Made by a program: the position numbers and the translations under genes. Shown piece after piece: positions 8,971 to 17,911 of a DNA stretch of 64,000 bases (the stretch's first letter is position 1; every line of letters starts with the position of its first letter). The notes below the pieces were generated by a model. That model had not been told where the DNA came from and made no database searches. It saw only the letters and a program-made list of their open reading frames with translations. Source of the DNA: Roseiarcus sp963813195 (lineage in GTDB: Bacteria; Pseudomonadota; Alphaproteobacteria; Rhizobiales; Beijerinckiaceae). The stretch spans positions 186,001 through 250,000 of the forward strand of contig CAWEYC010000036.1 of the NCBI GenBank assembly GCA_963813195.1, written 5' to 3'.

Positions 8971-9879
8971 ATGAAGATGTTTTCTGCGACAGTCCTCGGG
9001 CTCCTGATGGCGTTGGCGGCGAGCCAGGCTGCGCTCGGGCAAGCCGGCGCAACCGGCGGACCGACGCCCTCGCCTCCGGGCGCCGCGGTCTATTTCGTCG
9101 ATCTGAAAGACGGCGCGACCATCGGGCCGAAGACGACGATCCATTTCGGGCTGCATGGCATGGGCGTGGCGCCCGCGGGGTCGGACAAGGCGAATTCCGG
9201 CCACCATCATCTTCTCATCGATACGGACCTGCCGCCTCTCGATCAGCCGATCCCCAGCGACGAAAATCATCTTCATTTCGGCGCCGGCCAGACCGAGGTC
9301 GATCTGACGCTTTCCCCTGGTCCGCATACGCTGCAGCTTCTCCTCGGCGACAAGAACCACGTTCCCCACTCGCCCCCGGTCATGTCGCAGCGAATTCATG
9401 TGATCGTCGCCGAGGCGGCTCCAGCGCCAACGGCGGCTGCGCCCGCCGCCGAGCAACCGCAAGGCCGCCACAAGTCGCCGCCCGGCGCGAAAGTCTACAT
9501 CGTTTCCCCGACCGACGGCGCTTATGTGCCACTGACGTTCACAGTGAGATTCGGCTTGGTCAATATGGGGGTCGCGCCCGCCGGCGTGGATAAACCCAAC
9601 TCCGGTCATCATCATCTCTTGATCGACACGGCGTTGCCCCCTCTCGATCAGCCGATCCCCAGCGATGAAAATCATCTTCATTTCGGCGCCGGGCAGACCG
9701 AGGCGACCATCACTCTGCCGCGCGGCCGGCATAGGCTGCAATTGCTGCTGGGCGACGCCGTTCATGTGCCGCATGATCCGCCTGTCTTCTCGACGCCGAT
9801 AACGCTCTTTGTGGGTATGTCGCCGCCGGTCCGCCACAGACCGGGCCATCTTCGCGTGTACGCCCATCGGCAAAAGTGA
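8971..9879 (+). CDS. Exported protein with two tandem DUF4399 domains
   Basis: A 302-residue protein with a signal peptide (MKMFSATVLGLLMALAASQAALGQA). It has two near-identical DUF4399 domains, about residues 36-149 and 170-285. Each has PPGA-x-VY, an HFGLHGMGVAPAG-type segment, SGHHHLLIDT, PLDQPIPSDENHLHFGAGQTE and LQLLLGD-x-x-HVPH. The clustered His residues suggest metal binding or an extracytoplasmic role, but the family has no established function. The DNA encoding the central segment is almost identical in the two copies (around 9238-9297 and 9649-9708), so the duplication is recent or kept uniform by conversion. It is divergent from the FGE-like and caspase-like pair. Confidence 0.88.
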   Translation: MKMFSATVLGLLMALAASQAALGQAGATGGPTPSPPGAAVYFVDLKDGATIGPKTTIHFGLHGMGVAPAGSDKANSGHHHLLIDTDLPPLDQPIPSDENHLHFGAGQTEVDLTLSPGPHTLQLLLGDKNHVPHSPPVMSQRIHVIVAEAAPAPTAAAPAAEQPQGRHKSPPGAKVYIVSPTDGAYVPLTFTVRFGLVNMGVAPAGVDKPNSGHHHLLIDTALPPLDQPIPSDENHLHFGAGQTEATITLPRGRHRLQLLLGDAVHVPHDPPVFSTPITLFVGMSPPVRHRPGHLRVYAHRQK

Positions 9880-9931
9880 TCCCGCTCTCGGATCCCTCCC
9901 CTCGTGAAGAAACCGGTTCGCGTCCGTCGAC

Positions 9932-10816
9932 TTATGTCCGGGCGCCACGCCGTCCCCTCGCCCACAGCCACAGAGCGAGTTGACGCCGCCAGGCCGGAGC
10001 TTCGGCGAATGGCGCGAAGGGCGAAGCCGTCGCGGAGCCAAGACGTTTGAGATCAAGCCGCACCGTGCCCAACGGGACGAAGGCGGGCGCGACGGTGGCC
10101 GGCAGCGCCGCCGAGAGCGCCTCCGCCTCGGCAAGGCGGCGCGCCGCGACTTGCCGCAGTTCGGCGAGCGTGGCGCGTAAACCCGCCCCGTCGCGGCGGG
10201 CGCGCACGTCGTCCACCGAGGCGCCGTGACGCTCGAGAATTTCACGCGGCACGTAGACTTGCCCGCGCGCGCTGGCCTTGGGGAACGTCCGCAATGCCTG
10301 GGTCAGCCCAACAGCGATCCCGGCGGCCTCGCTCGCCGCGGCCGCGCCGAGGTCGCGCCCTTCGCCGAGGATCAGCGCCGACAGTCGAAACGACGCCGCG
10401 GCGGTTTGCCGGCAATAGGCCGCGAGCTCGTCGAGCGTCGGCATCGGATCGTCGTAGAGATCGAAGGTCCGAGCCTGCAACAGATTTTCGAAGACCGACG
10501 CTGGCAGGGCGAATTCGGCGATCGTATGGACCAGAGCGGCGGCGACGGGGTGGCCGGCCGCCTCCGCGTCGCGCGCGCCCGAGAGCGCCTCGCGCCACCA
10601 GGCGAGGCGCATCTCGCCAGCCAGGGGTTCGCGCACGGCGTCGCGAACGCGGGCGATTTCGTAGTCGAAGGCGGCGAGCGCGTGGAGGTGCGGGCGAGCG
10701 CGATCCGGCGCGAACAGGGCGCCGAGCCAGCGGTCGCGCTCGTGCTCGCGCGCGAGACCGGAGCAGTGCTCATAAGCCCGCCGGACCGCCTCGGCGCGCT
10801 CCTGGCCCATGCTCAT
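9932..10816 (-). CDS. Squalene/phytoene synthase family protein (NDUFAF6-like)
   Basis: A 294-residue protein of the trans-isoprenyl-diphosphate synthase head-to-head fold. The usual aspartate-rich substrate motifs are degenerate (HALAAFDYEIARVRDAV, YCRQTAAASFRLSALIL). That points to the NDUFAF6/alphaproteobacterial relative, linked in mitochondria to complex I assembly, rather than to a squalene or phytoene synthase. The gene sits at the end of the yajC-secD-secF operon, its usual place in Rhizobiales. Its ATG overlaps the stop of the Mth938-like gene (ATGA). Function is inferred from family and context. Confidence 0.85.
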   Translation of the reverse strand: MSMGQERAEAVRRAYEHCSGLAREHERDRWLGALFAPDRARPHLHALAAFDYEIARVRDAVREPLAGEMRLAWWREALSGARDAEAAGHPVAAALVHTIAEFALPASVFENLLQARTFDLYDDPMPTLDELAAYCRQTAAASFRLSALILGEGRDLGAAAASEAAGIAVGLTQALRTFPKASARGQVYVPREILERHGASVDDVRARRDGAGLRATLAELRQVAARRLAEAEALSAALPATVAPAFVPLGTVRLDLKRLGSATASPFAPFAEAPAWRRQLALWLWARGRRGART

Positions 10817-11214
10817 GGCGCGGCGATGAGCAAGGCCGCGACGCGGCGGTTCTCGTCCATCATGATGTTGTAGACGCGCGCCGCCGGGCCCGTCGCCATC
10901 GCCTCGAAGCCAAGGCCCGCAGCGCGCAGGCGCTGCTTCAATTCCGGCGCCAGCGGCGCCATTCGCGCTCCGACGCCGATCACCAGGAACTCGATCGAGC
11001 CCGGCTCGGCCGCCATTTCCTCGAACAATGGAGCGAGGGCGGCGGCGTCGAGTTCCGCAGGCGCGGCGATCGCAACCGCGCGCACGCCCTTCGGCGTCGC
11101 GAGGATCGAGCCGACATGCGAAAGGCCGGCAAAGCGAAATCCGCCCACCCCATACGCCTCGATCGCGTGACGACCGGGAATATAACCTTGGAGCGAGGGG
11201 CGCGGCGCGCTCAC
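10813..11214 (-). CDS. Mth938-like domain protein (DUF498/DUF598, NDUFAF3-like)
   Basis: A 133-residue protein starting at GTG 11214, whose GTGA overlaps the secF stop. The sequence has the Mth938-type fold signature (YIPGRHAIEAYGVGGFRFAG, EFLVIGVGARMAPLAPELKQRL, near-end ARVYNIMMDENRRVAALLIA). The mitochondrial homologue NDUFAF3 assists complex I assembly. Together with the adjacent NDUFAF6-like synthase this is the conserved alphaproteobacterial pair behind secDF. A longer open frame extends upstream, but it overlaps secF and lacks support. Confidence 0.88.
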   Translation of the reverse strand: MSAPRPSLQGYIPGRHAIEAYGVGGFRFAGLSHVGSILATPKGVRAVAIAAPAELDAAALAPLFEEMAAEPGSIEFLVIGVGARMAPLAPELKQRLRAAGLGFEAMATGPAARVYNIMMDENRRVAALLIAAP

Positions 11215-12161
11215 ACCTTCGCCTTGACGGCTTCGTCCGCCTCGATTTGCGCCGGTTTGCCGACCGCCTCGGAGCGCACGCCGAGATAGATCAGCATCGG
11301 CGAGCAGATGAAGATCGAGGAATAGGTGGCGACGAAAATGCCCCAGATCATCGCGGCCGAGAACGAGCGGATGACATAGCCGCCGAGGAAAAACAGGGCG
11401 AGCAGCGCAAGGAAGACGGTCGTCGCGGTCATGATCGTGCGCGGCAGCACCGCATTGACGGACATGTCGACGATTTCCGCCGTCGACAGTCGCTTGTATT
11501 TGCGCATCACCTCGCGGATGCGGTCGAGCACGACGACGGTCTCGTTGAGGGAATAGCCGACGATGGTCAGGATCGCGGCGATCGAGGTGAGGTTGAACTC
11601 GATTTGCGTGACGCAGAAAAAGCCGACGGTCAGCAGGAGGTCGTGCATCGTGCCGATGATCGCGCCGACGGCGAACTGCCATTCGAAGCGGAACCAGAGA
11701 TAGGTCAATACCGCCAGAATCGACACGACGATGCCGAGCGTGCCCCTCTGCACATATTCGCCGGAGACGCGCGGGCCGACCTCGTCGACGCTGCGGAAAT
11801 CGTACGTCTGATTGAACGCCTGGTGCAGCTTCTCGACCGCCGTCTGCTGCTTCCCTTCGCCGCCAGGCTGGACGCTGATGCGCAGAATGACGTCGGATTC
11901 GCCGCCCAGTCGTTGCGCCTCGACCGGACCGAGGCCGAGGCTGTCGGCCTTGGTGCGAATGGCCGCGAGATCGGCGACGCCGCTCTTGGCGCGCAGGGTG
12001 ACCTGCGTCCCGCCGGAAAAATCGATGCCGAAATTCATCCCGACCGTGAAGAACATCACGACCGAGACGATCGAGAGGAACGCCGACAGGGGATAGCTTA
12101 TGCGGCGAAACCGCATGAAGCCGAACTTGGTGTTCTCGGGCGCGAGGCGCAGCAGTTTCAT
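11211..12161 (-). CDS. secF: Protein translocase subunit SecF
   Basis: A 316-residue inner-membrane component of the Sec accessory complex. With SecD it uses proton motive force to complete export. There are six membrane segments, the first near residues 19-41. The family block FGIDFSGGTQVTLRAKSGV and the C-terminal core GYSLNETVVVLDRIREVMRKYK, followed by NAVLPRTIMTATTVFLALLALF, are all visible. ATG 12161 lies 22 nt after the restored secD stop, and the 3' end overlaps the next gene by GTGA. It is part of the yajC-secD-secF operon. Confidence 0.97.
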   Translation of the reverse strand: MKLLRLAPENTKFGFMRFRRISYPLSAFLSIVSVVMFFTVGMNFGIDFSGGTQVTLRAKSGVADLAAIRTKADSLGLGPVEAQRLGGESDVILRISVQPGGEGKQQTAVEKLHQAFNQTYDFRSVDEVGPRVSGEYVQRGTLGIVVSILAVLTYLWFRFEWQFAVGAIIGTMHDLLLTVGFFCVTQIEFNLTSIAAILTIVGYSLNETVVVLDRIREVMRKYKRLSTAEIVDMSVNAVLPRTIMTATTVFLALLALFFLGGYVIRSFSAAMIWGIFVATYSSIFICSPMLIYLGVRSEAVGKPAQIEADEAVKAKV

Positions 12162-12183
12162 CGACGACTTCCTTCGCGCGCGG

Positions 12184-13774
12184 TCAGATCGGCAATGTTT
12201 TCGCGCGGCTGCGGCGATACCAAAGCGCGATCATCATGCGCGTCATCGTGACCGCGGTAATGACCGATGTGAGAATGCCGAGGCCGAGCGAGACCGCGAA
12301 GCCGCGCACAGCGCCCGAACCGAAGAGATAGAGGATCACCGCCGCGACGAACATCGTCACGTTCGAATCGACGATGGTGGCGAAGGCGCGCCTGAATCCG
12401 GCGTCGAGCGCCGAGATCACCGAGCGGCCGAGATGCGCTTCTTCGCGAATGCGCTCGTAGATCAAGACGTTCGAAATCGACCGCCATGCCGATGGTGAAC
12501 ACGATGCCGGCGATGCCGGGCAAGGTCAGCGTCGCCCCGATCATCGCCATCGAAGCGAAGATGAAGAGGATATGGACCGCCAGCGCGAGATCGGCGAAAA
12601 TGCCGAAAATGCCGTAGGTGGTGAGCATATAGACGACAACCAGCGCGGCCCCGACCAGCGCGGCGCGCTCGCCGGCCTCGATCGAGTCCTGGCCGAGACC
12701 GGGTCCGACAGTGCGCTGCTCGACCACGGTGAGCTTGGCGGGCAGCGCGCCGGCGCGCAGCAGCACCGCGAGATTGTTGGCTTGCTCGACCGTGAAGTTG
12801 CCGGTGATCTGGCCGGAACCGCCGGTGATCGGCCCGAGAATGCGCGGCGCCGAGATCACCTTGTTGTCGAGCACGATCGCGAACAGACGACCGACGTTGT
12901 CGGAGGTGACCTGGCCGAAGCGCTGTCCGCCTCGCAGATTGAAGCGGAAATTGACGTCCGGCTCGCCGGTGCGGGAGTCGAAGCCCGGCTCCGCGTCGAC
13001 CAGATCCTCGCCCGACACCATCACACGCTTTTGCACCGTGATCGTGCCGCCCTGCTGCATCGGCAGGGTGTCGACCTCGCTCGGGGGATCGCCGGGATCG
13101 GCGACGAGGCGAAACTCCAACTTGGCGGTGGTGCCGAGGAGGTCGATCACTTTGCTGGTGTCTTGAAGGCCCGGCACTTCGATGACGATGCGGTCGAGCC
13201 CTTCTTGCTGTACGTTGGTCTCCTTGGTGCCGCTCGCATTGAGGCGGCGGTTCAGCACTTCGATCGACTGCGTGACCGCTCGGTGGATTTTGTCGGTGGT
13301 CGCCGCTTCGGTCAGGACCAGTTTGATCGCGCCGTCGCCGGTGTCGGAAATATCCAGCGTATGCCCGGTCGCGCCAGTCAGCGCGCCGCCGACGGGCTGA
13401 TTGAGCGACTGCAGCAGGCTCAGCGCCCGCGCCCGCTCCACCGGGTCGGCAATGCGGACGACGACCCCGCGCGGCTGAGTCGTGATGCCGCCGCTGATCG
13501 GAATCTTCCCTTCGCGCATCTTGCCGCGCACGTCGTCGCGTAGCGCCTCGACCTGTCCCTTGATCAGCGAGGGGGTGTCGACCTCCATGAGAATATGCGC
13601 GCCCCCCTGCAGATCGAGGCCGAGCACGATCGGGCGGAACGGTATGAAGGACGGGAGGCGCTGCTCCACGGCCGCAACCGTCGCCGGCGACAGAAAGCTG
13701 GGCACGATCATCAGCGCCGCGAGCACGACGAGCGCCACGACGGAGGCGACCTTCCAGGGAGCAAGACGAAACAT
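12184..13774 (-). CDS. secD: Protein translocase subunit SecD, interrupted by a one-base frameshift
   Basis: From ATG 13774 the frame reads SecD normally (FVEQ-type P1 domain, RPIVLGLDLQGGAHILMEVD near residue 50, GIAGIVFTIGMAVD near 430). It then shifts after GMAVD. Removing one A from the AAA at 12474-12476 (plus strand) restores GMAVDSNVLIYERIREE and the C-terminal membrane part ending ...WYRRSRAKTLPI, giving 529 residues with the stop at 12184, the expected length. SecD is needed for efficient export and the rest of the gene is well conserved, so a sequencing or assembly error is the simplest reading. A real mutation or recoding cannot be excluded. The gene is flanked by yajC and secF. 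Confidence 0.93.
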
Positions 13775-13827
13775 TGGGTAAGAAAATCTCCGCGCGGGCG
13801 AAGCGCCTTCGACGCGCTAGGGCCGCA

Positions 13828-14211
13828 TCAATGGTTTGAAGCGTCTTTATTGGCCGGCGGCGTCTTGGCGCCGGGGGCGTCCTTCACCGGTTCGCCCTTC
13901 GAGCGCACGTCGGCGATCCCCGAGCGCGCCAGACGGACCCTGACGTTCGGCGCGATCTCGAGTTCGACTTCGTTGTCGTCGGTCGACTTGGTGACCTTGC
14001 CGATCAAACCGCCGCTGGTCACGACGATGTCGCCGCGCCGCGCGCCCTGCACCATCGCGCGCTGGTCCTTGGCCCGCCGTTGCTGCGGACGCAGGATCAG
14101 GAAATACATAATGGCGAAAATGACGACAAAGGGCGCGAATTGAATCAGCATATCGGTCGACCCCAACGGGGCCGCGCCGCTGGCTTGCGCGAAGGCTGGC
14201 GTGATGAACAA
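13828..14211 (-). CDS. yajC: Preprotein translocase subunit YajC
   Basis: A 127-residue single-span membrane protein, MFITPAFAQASGAAP..., with the YajC core LIQFAPFVVIFAIMYFLILRPQQRRAKDQRAM (about 22-53) and the following GDIVVTSGGLIGKVTKSTDDNEVELE. There is no ATG, so the start is TTG at 14211, supported by GGAG nine bases upstream. It is the first gene of the secDF operon and faces the ABC-F gene across a divergent promoter region of about 190 bp. Confidence 0.94.
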   Translation of the reverse strand: MFITPAFAQASGAAPLGSTDMLIQFAPFVVIFAIMYFLILRPQQRRAKDQRAMVQGARRGDIVVTSGGLIGKVTKSTDDNEVELEIAPNVRVRLARSGIADVRSKGEPVKDAPGAKTPPANKDASNH

Positions 14212-14402
14212 GGGCGAGGACTCCGGCAGCGCCGGATAGGGCGCCGAACAAGGGGGTAGTCAAAGGCGAGGCATATATAACGGGCGCCGCCGCGAAAGCA
14301 ACGCCGCTGAGAAGCCCAGGCGGGGCGATCTTGCGAGGACGCCGGCGTCCGGGACCGCCGGGGACACTTGCCTTGGGCGGCGCGCCGCGCCAAAAGCGCC
14401 GC

Positions 14403-16280
14403 ATGTTGCACATCAACGATCTTACCTATCGCCTCGGCGAGCGCGTGCTGATCGATAAGGCGACGGTGGCGCTGCCGACCGGAGCGCGCGTCGGTCTGGT
14501 CGGGCGCAACGGCGCGGGCAAGACGACGCTGTTTCGGCTCATCTGTGGCGAAATCAGCGGCGAAAGCGGCTCGATCTCGATACCCAAGCAGACCCGCATC
14601 GGCCGCGTCGAGCAGGAGGCGCCCGGCGGCGCGCAAGCGCTGATCGACTTCGTGCTCGACGCCGATCTCGAGCGCTCCGCTTTGCTGCGCGAGGCCGAGG
14701 AGGCGAGCGATCCCCTGCGCATCGCGGAAATCCAGACCCGTCTCGTCGATATCGACGCCCACGCCGCGCCGGCGCGCGCCGCGCGCATTCTCAGCGGCCT
14801 CGGATTCGACGAGGCGGCGCAGAATCGCGCGCTCTCGGAGTTTTCCGGCGGCTGGCGGATGCGCGTCGCCCTGGCGGCGGTGCTGTTCTCGGCGCCGGAC
14901 CTCTTGCTGCTCGACGAGCCCACCAACTATCTCGATCTCGAAGGCGTGCTGTGGCTGGTCGATTATCTCAAGACCTATCCGGCGACGGTCCTCGTCATCA
15001 GCCACGACCGCGACCTGCTCGACGACGTCGTCGAGCACATCCTGCATCTCGAACGGGCTAAATTGACGCTGTGGAGCGGCGGTTATTCCAGCTTCGAGCG
15101 GCAGCGACGCGAGCAGCAGTTGTTGCAAGGCAAGGCGATGAAGAAGCAGGAGGAGCGGCGCAAGCACTTGCAGGCGTTCGTCGACCGCTTCCGCGCCAGC
15201 GCCACCAAGGCGACGCAGGCCCAGTCGCGCCTGAAGATGCTGGCCAAGATGGAGCCGATCGCGGCGGTCGTCGACGAAACGGTGATGCCGTTCAAATGGC
15301 CGCCGATCGCGAGGCGCCTCAGCCCGCCGATCGTCGCGATGGAGAAGGTCAGCGTCGGCTACGGCGATCGCGTCGTCCTTTCCAAGCTCGATCTCACGCT
15401 TTCCAACGACGATCGCATCGGTCTGCTCGGCGCCAACGGCAATGGCAAATCGACGTTCGCCAAATTGATCGGCGGACGCCTGGAGCCGATGGCCGGCCGA
15501 ATGGTGCGCGCCAACAAGCTCGACGTCGGCTTCTTCGCCCAGCACCAGGTCGACGACCTCGATTCCGCCGGCACGCCCTATAGCCACGTCAGCGAGCGCA
15601 TGCGCGGCGCGCCCGAGGCCAAGATCAGGGCGCGGGTCGCCCAGATCGGCTTTTCCGGCGCCCGAGCCGACACCAAGATCGTGGCGCTGTCGGGCGGCGA
15701 GAAGGCGCGCCTGCTGATGGGGCTGGCGACCTTCGAGGGGCCGCAGCTGCTGATCCTCGACGAGCCGACGAATCATCTCGACATCGACAGCCGCGCCGAA
15801 TTGATCGAGGCGATCAACGAATACGAAGGCGCCTGCATTCTCGTCTCGCACGATCGCCGCTTGCTCGAGGCCTGCGTCGACCGGCTCTGGCTGGTCGCGG
15901 GCGGCACGGTCCGGACGTTCGAGGGCGACGTCGCCGACTACAGCCGCTTCGTGCTCGGTCAGGGCGCGCCGCAGGAGCGCGCCAAAAAGGAAAACGAGAC
16001 GCCCCGCGCCGCCCCGGCGCCCGAGCGGCGCGAGGCGGCCAAAACGCGCCGCGATCTCGGGCCGTTGCGCAAGGAAATCGTCGCGGTCGAGCAGAAGATG
16101 CACCGCTTCCAGGATCTTCTGCGCCGCGTCGACCAAGCGTTGGCGGAGGCCGGCGAAACCGCGGGAAATTCTGTCAAGGTGATCGATCTCGCGGGCAAGC
16201 GGGCCGAGTTGGAGCGCGCGTTGGCGGCGGCCGAAGAGGCATGGCTGGAATTGTCCGCGCAGGCGGAGGCGACGGGGTGA
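14403..16280 (+). CDS. ABC-F family ATPase (YheS/ABCF3-like)
   Basis: A 625-residue soluble protein with two ABC domains. The first has Walker A GRNGAGKTT, signature EFSGGWRMR and Walker B LLLLDEPTNYLDL. The second has GANGNGKST, LSGGEKARL and LLILDEPTNHLDI. A basic P-site-type linker between them (KKQEERRKHLQAFVDRFRASATKATQAQSR) and a C-terminal coiled coil complete the ABC-F layout. Such proteins bind the ribosomal E site and modulate translation. No membrane segments are present. ATG 14403 opens MLHINDLTYRLGERVLID; upstream in-frame codons lack support. Confidence 0.93.
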   Translation: MLHINDLTYRLGERVLIDKATVALPTGARVGLVGRNGAGKTTLFRLICGEISGESGSISIPKQTRIGRVEQEAPGGAQALIDFVLDADLERSALLREAEEASDPLRIAEIQTRLVDIDAHAAPARAARILSGLGFDEAAQNRALSEFSGGWRMRVALAAVLFSAPDLLLLDEPTNYLDLEGVLWLVDYLKTYPATVLVISHDRDLLDDVVEHILHLERAKLTLWSGGYSSFERQRREQQLLQGKAMKKQEERRKHLQAFVDRFRASATKATQAQSRLKMLAKMEPIAAVVDETVMPFKWPPIARRLSPPIVAMEKVSVGYGDRVVLSKLDLTLSNDDRIGLLGANGNGKSTFAKLIGGRLEPMAGRMVRANKLDVGFFAQHQVDDLDSAGTPYSHVSERMRGAPEAKIRARVAQIGFSGARADTKIVALSGGEKARLLMGLATFEGPQLLILDEPTNHLDIDSRAELIEAINEYEGACILVSHDRRLLEACVDRLWLVAGGTVRTFEGDVADYSRFVLGQGAPQERAKKENETPRAAPAPERREAAKTRRDLGPLRKEIVAVEQKMHRFQDLLRRVDQALAEAGETAGNSVKVIDLAGKRAELERALAAAEEAWLELSAQAEATG

Positions 16281-16562
16281 GGCGGCGCCCGAAATCTGAC
16301 GATCGCCGCTCATTCCCGTCGCCCGCAAACGGGTGAATAGCGGTCCCTCGCGTCCGTCGAGGCGGCGCGTCGCCGCGACATCAACACCCGCATGGCGAAG
16401 TTTCCGAGAACAGGCCGCGCGTAGTTTTTCACACAGCCATTCCGGATTGGGAACGAAAGGCCTGACGACGCCGTTGACCCTCTGGCCCCAGCTATCCCGG
16501 GTCTGATCGCCGAGGTGATTGAAAAACCGAAGGCCCGGGACCTGTGATGCAAGGAGGCTCTG

Positions 16563-16916
16563 ATGAAGTGTTTCCTAGAAGTCCTTCCGGCTGCGGCGAT
16601 TCTGATCGTTGGAACGATGGTCGGGCAGAGCTTTGCCAACGACCGGGAGGTGAACGACATCTGGTGGAATTTGGAAACCAACTATTACGGCAGCCAGCAG
16701 ACCGTGTGCATCGCGAAAAATTACAACTATTATCCGGTCACCGCGGTCTTCAATACATTTCCTGGCGCTGACGACCCCGACGGCAATCCGATGCCGACCA
16801 GGGCCGTGATTACAATGCAGCCTTACGTCGAATATAGAGTCTATAGCTGGCCGGCTGATTACACCGGGCCAGGTCCGCATTGCGAGCTGCTAAGTTACTC
16901 GGTTTCCGCCCAATAG
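16563..16916 (+). CDS. Small exported protein of unknown function
   Basis: A 117-residue protein with a strong AAGGAGG Shine-Dalgarno and a signal peptide (MKCFLEVLPAAAILIVGTMVGQSFA, cleaved near 25). The mature part is rich in Tyr/Asn (NLETNYYGSQQTVCIAKNYNYYP) and has two Cys (about 49 and 105) that could form a disulphide. The codons are less GC-rich than those of neighbours, which hints at a lineage-specific or acquired gene. No family recognised. It stands alone, between the ABC-F gene and holC, facing holC across 124 bp with no visible features. Confidence 0.72.
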   Translation: MKCFLEVLPAAAILIVGTMVGQSFANDREVNDIWWNLETNYYGSQQTVCIAKNYNYYPVTAVFNTFPGADDPDGNPMPTRAVITMQPYVEYRVYSWPADYTGPGPHCELLSYSVSAQ

Positions 16917-17040
16917 GGTCGGCCGGAAAGTCCTCGCCCGGGCGCCGGAGTTCAGGCGACCGACGCGCGCTGGACCGATGCGCGGCGCGGGAGCGTGGCG
17001 TGATTTCACGCGTGAGTTCAATTGCGGCATGCGACGGTCC

Positions 17041-17496
17041 CTATCGCCCCTTCTCCCACCCGCCATCCTCGCCCTCGCGCCAGTAGCTCGGCGCGACGCC
17101 GGCGGCCTTGACGAGGCTCCATTGCCGGCGCGCCCCGGCTTTGGCCTCTTCGTCGCGGCCATCGAACAAGAGGATCACGCGCTCGTAGGCGCCCTGGGCG
17201 AAAGGCGCGGCGTCGACGCCCGAGAGCAGCACGCGGAGGGCGGCGCCGTTGGGGTTCTCCTCGCCGGCGGTGAGGTAGATCGGCTGCGCCTGCGGCTCGC
17301 CGTCGCGCGCGGCGCCGTGCGGCAGGAAGCTGTCGTCGGCATAGGTCCACAGCCGCTCGTTCAGCGCCTCGACGCGTTCCTCCGAGGTCGCCTGGACGAC
17401 GGCGCGCAAACCGTGCGCCAGCGCGTCCGCGAGGATTTCAGGCAGCGCCTGATCGATGCGGCGGCGCTCGAGATGATAGAAGCGGAATTCGGTCAT
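17041..17496 (-). CDS. holC: DNA polymerase III subunit chi
   Basis: A 151-residue protein, MTEFRFYHLERRRIDQALPEILADALAHGLRAVV..., with the HolC hallmarks NERLWTYADDSFLPHG and PIYLT followed by NPNGAALRVLLSG (about 48-90). Chi links the clamp-loader to SSB during replication. The start at 17496 is chosen because the family begins MTE-x-x-FYHL; the extra 16 upstream codons are unsupported. It is usually found downstream of pepA, as here, though with two intervening stretches. Confidence 0.93.
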   Translation of the reverse strand: MTEFRFYHLERRRIDQALPEILADALAHGLRAVVQATSEERVEALNERLWTYADDSFLPHGAARDGEPQAQPIYLTAGEENPNGAALRVLLSGVDAAPFAQGAYERVILLFDGRDEEAKAGARRQWSLVKAAGVAPSYWREGEDGGWEKGR

Positions 17497-17911
17497 CGCC
17501 AGCCACCGCCATGGCGAGCCCAAGCGCGGCGAGGGCGAAACCATCGGCGGGCCGCCTCAACGCCTGCCCCACCACTTCGTCGCTTGCGCCCCGCGCAACA
17601 ACGGCGCCGCTTCCTCGCTCCGACTTTTTCTTTCGGAAAATCGAAAAGCGCGCTATGCTTTCTTCTGTCGCTTTCCGCCATATGCGCCTTGCCGGCGGCG
17701 CTGGGCGGGGGCTTGCCGACGGGGATCGGCACAAAATATTTGGAGAACAGCGGAATTGTCTTCCTCGCCTTGCAAGCCTTTGATTTCCCACAAAATGGAC
17801 GAAGGAATCTTTGGAAATGCTTGGCGGGAGGGGCCGCAAATTTGGAAATCTTCGGCTTGGTTCGGGAAAAACTTGCAACGCCCGGCGCGCGCCTTTTGAG
17901 CGCCAACCCTA
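17497..17911. other. Intergenic stretch (415 bp) without a recognisable gene
   Basis: It lies between holC and the exported protein at 17912-18445, both on the minus strand. The centre (about 17620-17870) is richer in A/T than its surroundings. Open frames exist on both strands, but none has family similarity, a good start context or codon pattern. It probably holds the holC promoter and decayed sequence. Confidence 0.5.

Noticed and set aside
9932..10816. Squalene or phytoene synthase for hopanoids or carotenoids
   Set aside because: Aspartate-rich motifs are degenerate and the gene lies in the secDF operon with an NDUFAF3-like gene, not with isoprenoid genes.
12470..12482. Programmed ribosomal frameshift in secD
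   Set aside because: No slippery heptamer or downstream stimulator was seen, and SecD is not known for recoding; the one-base error is simpler.
14145..16328. A 727-codon open frame on the minus strand opposite the ABC-F gene
   Set aside because: Antisense shadow; the plus strand has both Walker sites and signatures.
16281..16562. tRNA or small RNA gene between the ABC-F gene and the exported protein
   Set aside because: No cloverleaf, GTTC loop or CCA end could be found; the same check failed in the other intergenic gaps.
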